Positions 6,499 to 8,870 of a stretch of DNA of 8,870 nucleotides are shown here, in pieces. The stretch's first letter is position 1. Every line of letters begins with the position of its first letter. This stretch comes from an uncultured Phycisphaerae bacterium (GTDB taxonomy: Bacteria; Planctomycetota; Phycisphaerae; Phycisphaerales; SM1A02). The stretch covers positions 1 through 8,870 of the forward strand of contig CALCOW010000020.1 in assembly GCA_937899935.1 (NCBI GenBank). The letters are read 5' to 3'. Under the pieces are notes generated by a model that was not told the origin of the DNA, did not search any database, and saw only the letters and a list, made by a program, of their open reading frames with translations. Both the position numbers and the translations under genes were made by a program.

Positions 6499-7629
6499 TC
6501 AGTGACTCGGATGCTGTATCAAAGCTGCCGCATCTGGTTTGAAATAGCCGTCGTAGTAATAGTGATGGTTCCAGGCTGCGCTGTGACCTTCTTGCGCTGA
6601 CACATCATCGTCATACAGCACAAGCCACCTGGTGTGTTTGAATTTAGCGCTCTTGGCACCGACTGCTGCAGGCGGCACATCAGGCACTGGATCAGGCATA
6701 TTGACGACACGCCATAACTCAAGCTCACCTGACTTAATTGCAGCGTTGGCGAGATCAGCGGCCTGGGGCGCAAAGGTACGAGGCTGCCCAAAGGTCATGG
6801 CATGCACTTGGTATGGATGGCCTGCCGCCTTCGAACGCTGATGCAGATCGAGCGCGGTCATACCTGCAACCGCCCCACCGAGTGAATGCCCTCCGATGAA
6901 CACGTTCTTTGGTTTATAGGTATCAATCGCCTGGAGCACATCACCTTGGCAGAATTGATACGCCGCACCAAAGCCATCTGCCACATTGAAGGAATCTGAA
7001 ATCTTGCGATACGAACCGCCCTGCAGATCAAGGTACCACTCAAACGGCGTCTGGGTTCCACGGTAGATCACCACGAGCATTTCTTCTTTCTCAAGCCACC
7101 AGATACCCCCATAGAGACGATCCGGCTCGCCGCCAAGTGCTCGGGGCAGCATCATCGTTTTGACGAGTTTGGCGTCTCTGAAGTTGGGATTGCTCTTCAC
7201 CACTTTCTGAAGTATCCCCATGGCATCTGGTGTTGCTGGTGGGTTGGCGTAGAGTTTGACCACTGGCTCACCTTTCGCTGGCGTCGCTGGGGCCGATGCG
7301 ACCGCCACCGCTCGAACCAAGTTCATCAGTGTGCGACCAGTGGCAAGGTCATACTGACCGTCACTGTTGGTATTAAGTACAAAGTCAACTTTTGTGTCAT
7401 AGGTCACTGGTGGAAATTCCAGTGCGCACCGGCAGACTGCCGGCGCCGGACTACCAGCGCAGGGATCATAGTTATTGACGAGATCATTCATCAGGTCAGT
7501 CGCTGGTGGAGGCGCTGCTCTATCGAGCGTTGAGGTAGATTCAGCTTCAGCAACAAGCATATGCGTTGCACCAGCAAACAGGCAGACAATGACGATCAGT
7601 TTAAGGACGGCAAGATTTGTATTATTCAT
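6499..7629 (-). CDS. Exported class 3 lipase (alpha/beta hydrolase)
   Basis: The encoded protein of 376 residues starts with a signal peptide (MNNTNLAVLKLIVIVCLFAG...) ending in an AEA site at about residue 29, so it is probably periplasmic or secreted. Residues 170-345 match the fungal-type class 3 lipase fold: 'EMLVVIYRGTQTPFEW', the nucleophile elbow G247-H-S249-L-G-G, the acid in N310-M-P-D313-PVPD-VPP, and a C-terminal histidine in N354-H-H-YYYDGYF. This completes a Ser-Asp-His triad that cleaves acylglycerol esters. The first 100 mature residues are less typical and hold three close cysteines (DPCAG...VCRC) that may form disulfides. I chose ATG 7629. A longer frame from GTG 7680 adds 17 polar residues ahead of the signal peptide and looks wrong. 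ATG 7629 has no RBS but lies 7 nt after a -10-like box. The gene converges on the patatin with no clear terminator in the 23 bp between them. Confidence 0.9.
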   Translation of the reverse strand: MNNTNLAVLKLIVIVCLFAGATHMLVAEAESTSTLDRAAPPPATDLMNDLVNNYDPCAGSPAPAVCRCALEFPPVTYDTKVDFVLNTNSDGQYDLATGRTLMNLVRAVAVASAPATPAKGEPVVKLYANPPATPDAMGILQKVVKSNPNFRDAKLVKTMMLPRALGGEPDRLYGGIWWLEKEEMLVVIYRGTQTPFEWYLDLQGGSYRKISDSFNVADGFGAAYQFCQGDVLQAIDTYKPKNVFIGGHSLGGAVAGMTALDLHQRSKAAGHPYQVHAMTFGQPRTFAPQAADLANAAIKSGELELWRVVNMPDPVPDVPPAAVGAKSAKFKHTRWLVLYDDDVSAQEGHSAAWNHHYYYDGYFKPDAAALIQHPSH

Positions 7630-7636
7630 GCTCAAT

Positions 7637-7664
7637 ATTCTAACCGCTGACCGTGCCGCGTCAT
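7637..7664 (-). promoter_or_regulatory. Possible promoter of the lipase gene, giving a leaderless message
   Basis: On the minus strand, ATGACG (7664-7659, four of six matches to TTGACA) is followed after 16 nt by TAGAAT (7642-7637, five of six to TATAAT). Initiation 7-8 nt downstream would fall on the A of ATG 7629, which explains the absent RBS. The -35 match is weak. Confidence 0.35.
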
Positions 7665-7688
7665 GGTCCGTCTCTGGCACCTCTCAGA

Positions 7689-7715
7689 TGGACAAATGCT
7701 AGACTAAGCTAGACT
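7689..7715 (+). promoter_or_regulatory. Possible promoter of the tRNA-Gly gene
   Basis: TGGACA (7689-7694) and TAGACT (7710-7715) are spaced by 15 nt, placing initiation near 7722, just ahead of the tRNA at 7729. GCTAGACT occurs twice with a 10-bp period (7698-7705 and 7708-7715), so the -10-like box is duplicated. The spacing is short and the call is tentative. Confidence 0.35.
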
Positions 7716-7728
7716 GTGTGATTCGAAA

Positions 7729-7800
<72 letters not shown>

Positions 7801-7808
7801 TTGAAGGC

Positions 7809-7813
7809 AGGAG
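7809..7813 (+). promoter_or_regulatory. Ribosome binding site deciding the start at 7822
   Basis: AGGAG lies 8 nt before ATG 7822 but only 2 nt before ATG 7816, and the longer frame from 7771 would start inside the tRNA. The site therefore favours ATG 7822. Confidence 0.7.
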
Positions 7814-7821
7814 CCATGATC

Positions 7822-8013
7822 ATGAAGAGAAAGTTCTGGAAAATAGTTCTTGTTTCCGCGTGCATTGGTTTGCTCTACGGCGCCGCCGAGACCCTGATGA
7901 TGCGCCTATTCAAAATCGATCTCGACGTGTGGTGGGTCCAAATCCTGTTCCTCTGGTTGGTCGCGATCATCTGCATCTACATCTGGCAAAAATCCGAGGA
8001 CTCCCCGAAGTAG
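7822..8013 (+). CDS. Small two-helix membrane protein, unknown function
   Basis: The 63-residue product MKRKFWKIVLVSACIGLLYG... has two hydrophobic segments, at residues about 8-24 and 38-55, separated by a short polar stretch with 'RLFKIDLDVWW'. It ends in a charged tail, KSEDSPK. The basic N-terminus suggests that both ends lie in the cytoplasm. I recognise no family or catalytic motif. The start is set by AGGAG at 7809-7813. An upstream in-frame ATG at 7771 lies in the tRNA variable loop and is not credible. The gene probably shares the tRNA's transcript, so its leader would be the processed 3' trailer of that tRNA. A stem-loop begins inside its last codons (7998-8033). Confidence 0.7.
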   Translation: MKRKFWKIVLVSACIGLLYGAAETLMMRLFKIDLDVWWVQILFLWLVAIICIYIWQKSEDSPK

Positions 8014-8033
8014 TCCCTACACCCCGGGAGTCC
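7998..8033. repeat. Inverted repeat across the stop codon, with an alternative hairpin
   Basis: GGACTCCC (7998-8005) pairs perfectly with GGGAGTCC (8026-8033) over eight bases, enclosing 20 nt that include the stop codon of the small membrane protein. The same GGACT can instead pair with AGTCC at 8012-8016 with a 9-nt loop, so two exclusive folds exist. No run of T follows, so this is not a typical intrinsic terminator. Confidence 0.45.
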
Positions 8034-8092
8034 AAGCATATCGCAAACACATATTCTGAAATTCGGCTTGCTTAAAAAAAGGATGAGCATGA

Positions 8093-8791
8093 ATGAAGAA
8101 GTATAACGTTCGATGTCAAGCTGGAGAGTCATACCAGGACATGACAACTTCACAGCTTCAGCAACTTGCTGCCGCGGGAATGATAGGCGCAAACGACGAA
8201 ATTAATCCCAAAGACACTGACCGCTGGGTACCCGCATCTAAGGTTAAGGGTCTCTTTCCCGATGATCAATCGATGCCGAAAGCACATGACGAACCTAAAG
8301 CGGCCAAAGTAACTGGGCAATCTAGTACAAGTACAAACCCATCCATATCCCAACCTGACCATAGGCCTGAAGATGTGGTCGCGCCAGTCGAGACAAGTAC
8401 TATTGAACAACAATCCTTAAGCAGCACTTCATCAGAAGTAACGCCAACTCGTCCGACATCCCTCATTGATTGCCCTAGCTGTAGGCAGAAAATATCAGGA
8501 CGTGCTGCAACTTGTCCATCATGTGGTCATCCTGTCGCCGGTGGTGGTCATGTGCAAGCACAGGGTGGAAAAGTTCAAACAATTGAACGAACTTCTAAGA
8601 TGCTAAAGCTCCAATCACTTCTATCAGTGGTTTTAACTCTCGCTGGTCTTATTATTGGATTTATTGGTGCCTCGAGCAGCCTCGAAGGCGGCCCTGGCGA
8701 CACGAGCGTTGGTATTGGAATAGCCCTATTCATTATTGGGCTCATATGGTTCATCATCGTACGATTCCTGATCTGGTGGCATCATGCTTAG
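8093..8791 (+). CDS. GYF_2-like / zinc-ribbon protein with two C-terminal membrane helices
   Basis: This 232-residue protein has three parts. Residues 1-58 (YNVRC..., 'MTTSQLQQLAAAGMIGANDEI', 'RWVPASKVKGLF') match the pattern of the GYF_2/DUF4339 domain, which usually binds proline-rich or other short peptides. Residues 60-122 are a Ser/Thr/Pro-rich linker. Residues 127-145 form a four-cysteine zinc ribbon: C127-P-S-C130 and C141-P-S-C144-G. Two hydrophobic helices at about 174-194 and 205-227 anchor the C-terminus, with the soluble domains probably in the cytoplasm. It is likely a membrane adaptor rather than an enzyme. AAGGA ends 10 nt before ATG 8093. The ATGs at 8083 and 8089 are in another frame that stops within a few codons. 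The 79-bp gap from the previous gene contains the alternative hairpins, so the two may or may not share a transcript. Confidence 0.85.
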   Translation: MKKYNVRCQAGESYQDMTTSQLQQLAAAGMIGANDEINPKDTDRWVPASKVKGLFPDDQSMPKAHDEPKAAKVTGQSSTSTNPSISQPDHRPEDVVAPVETSTIEQQSLSSTSSEVTPTRPTSLIDCPSCRQKISGRAATCPSCGHPVAGGGHVQAQGGKVQTIERTSKMLKLQSLLSVVLTLAGLIIGFIGASSSLEGGPGDTSVGIGIALFIIGLIWFIIVRFLIWWHHA

Positions 8792-8870
8792 CATCACCTT
8801 TGATCTTCAAGAAACTACTCAGAGATCAGGATATTCGTAACATACCTGTCAAATCGGAGTATCTATACTT

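Noticed and set aside
7630..7680. Longer lipase start at GTG 7680
   Set aside because: It puts 17 polar, charged residues before a clean signal peptide and has GAGAG touching the GTG, too close for a normal RBS.
8792..8870. Start of another gene or a terminator at the right edge
   Set aside because: The only frame with an ATG (8784) stops after 18 codons. TGATCT/AGATCA (8801-8806, 8823-8828) is a 6-bp repeat with no T run. TTGACA on the minus strand (8852-8847) has no matching -10. TATACT at 8864-8869 has no -35 at normal spacing.

Overview
The window is about half G+C and densely coded. It looks like a chromosomal segment of an environmental bacterium, most likely a member of the Planctomycetota or a relative. 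That guess rests on recalled family habits: a secreted transglutaminase-like protein ending in a discoidin-like domain, a lipoprotein-sized thioredoxin-like protein carrying the 'HGSDW' strand and a C-terminal beta-domain of a style common in planctomycete secreted proteins, and many Shine-Dalgarno-led starts. No marker gene proves the taxon.

Layout. Positions 1-701 hold the 5' part of a minus-strand gene for an unrecognised exported protein that runs off the left edge. A 217-bp divergent region (702-918) follows. From 919 to 6475 a plus-strand cluster, probably one operon, encodes: (i) a membrane acyl-lipid/acyl-CoA desaturase; (ii) a 692-residue exported transglutaminase-like / TPR / F5-8C protein, 9 bp downstream; (iii) a thioredoxin-fold protein with no CxxC, overlapping the previous gene; and (iv) a patatin-like phospholipase. 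The patatin gene seems to be preceded by its own membrane anchor in another reading frame (a strong RBS and ATG at 5284), as if one base had been inserted near 5345-5350. Converging on it is a minus-strand exported class 3 lipase (6499-7629), read from what may be a leaderless promoter.

On the right, a tRNA-Gly(CCC) at 7729-7800 is followed 21 bp later by a 63-residue two-helix membrane protein. Then comes a 232-residue protein with a GYF_2-like N-terminus, a four-cysteine zinc ribbon and two C-terminal membrane helices. The last 79 bp (8792-8870) show no gene or convincing signal.

How the genes may work together. Desaturase, patatin and lipase all act on fatty acyl chains or their esters, so the middle of the window reads as a lipid-handling neighbourhood, with two secreted multidomain proteins of unknown substrate between them. 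That joint role is inference. I see no mobile element, CRISPR array, toxin-antitoxin pair or defence module.
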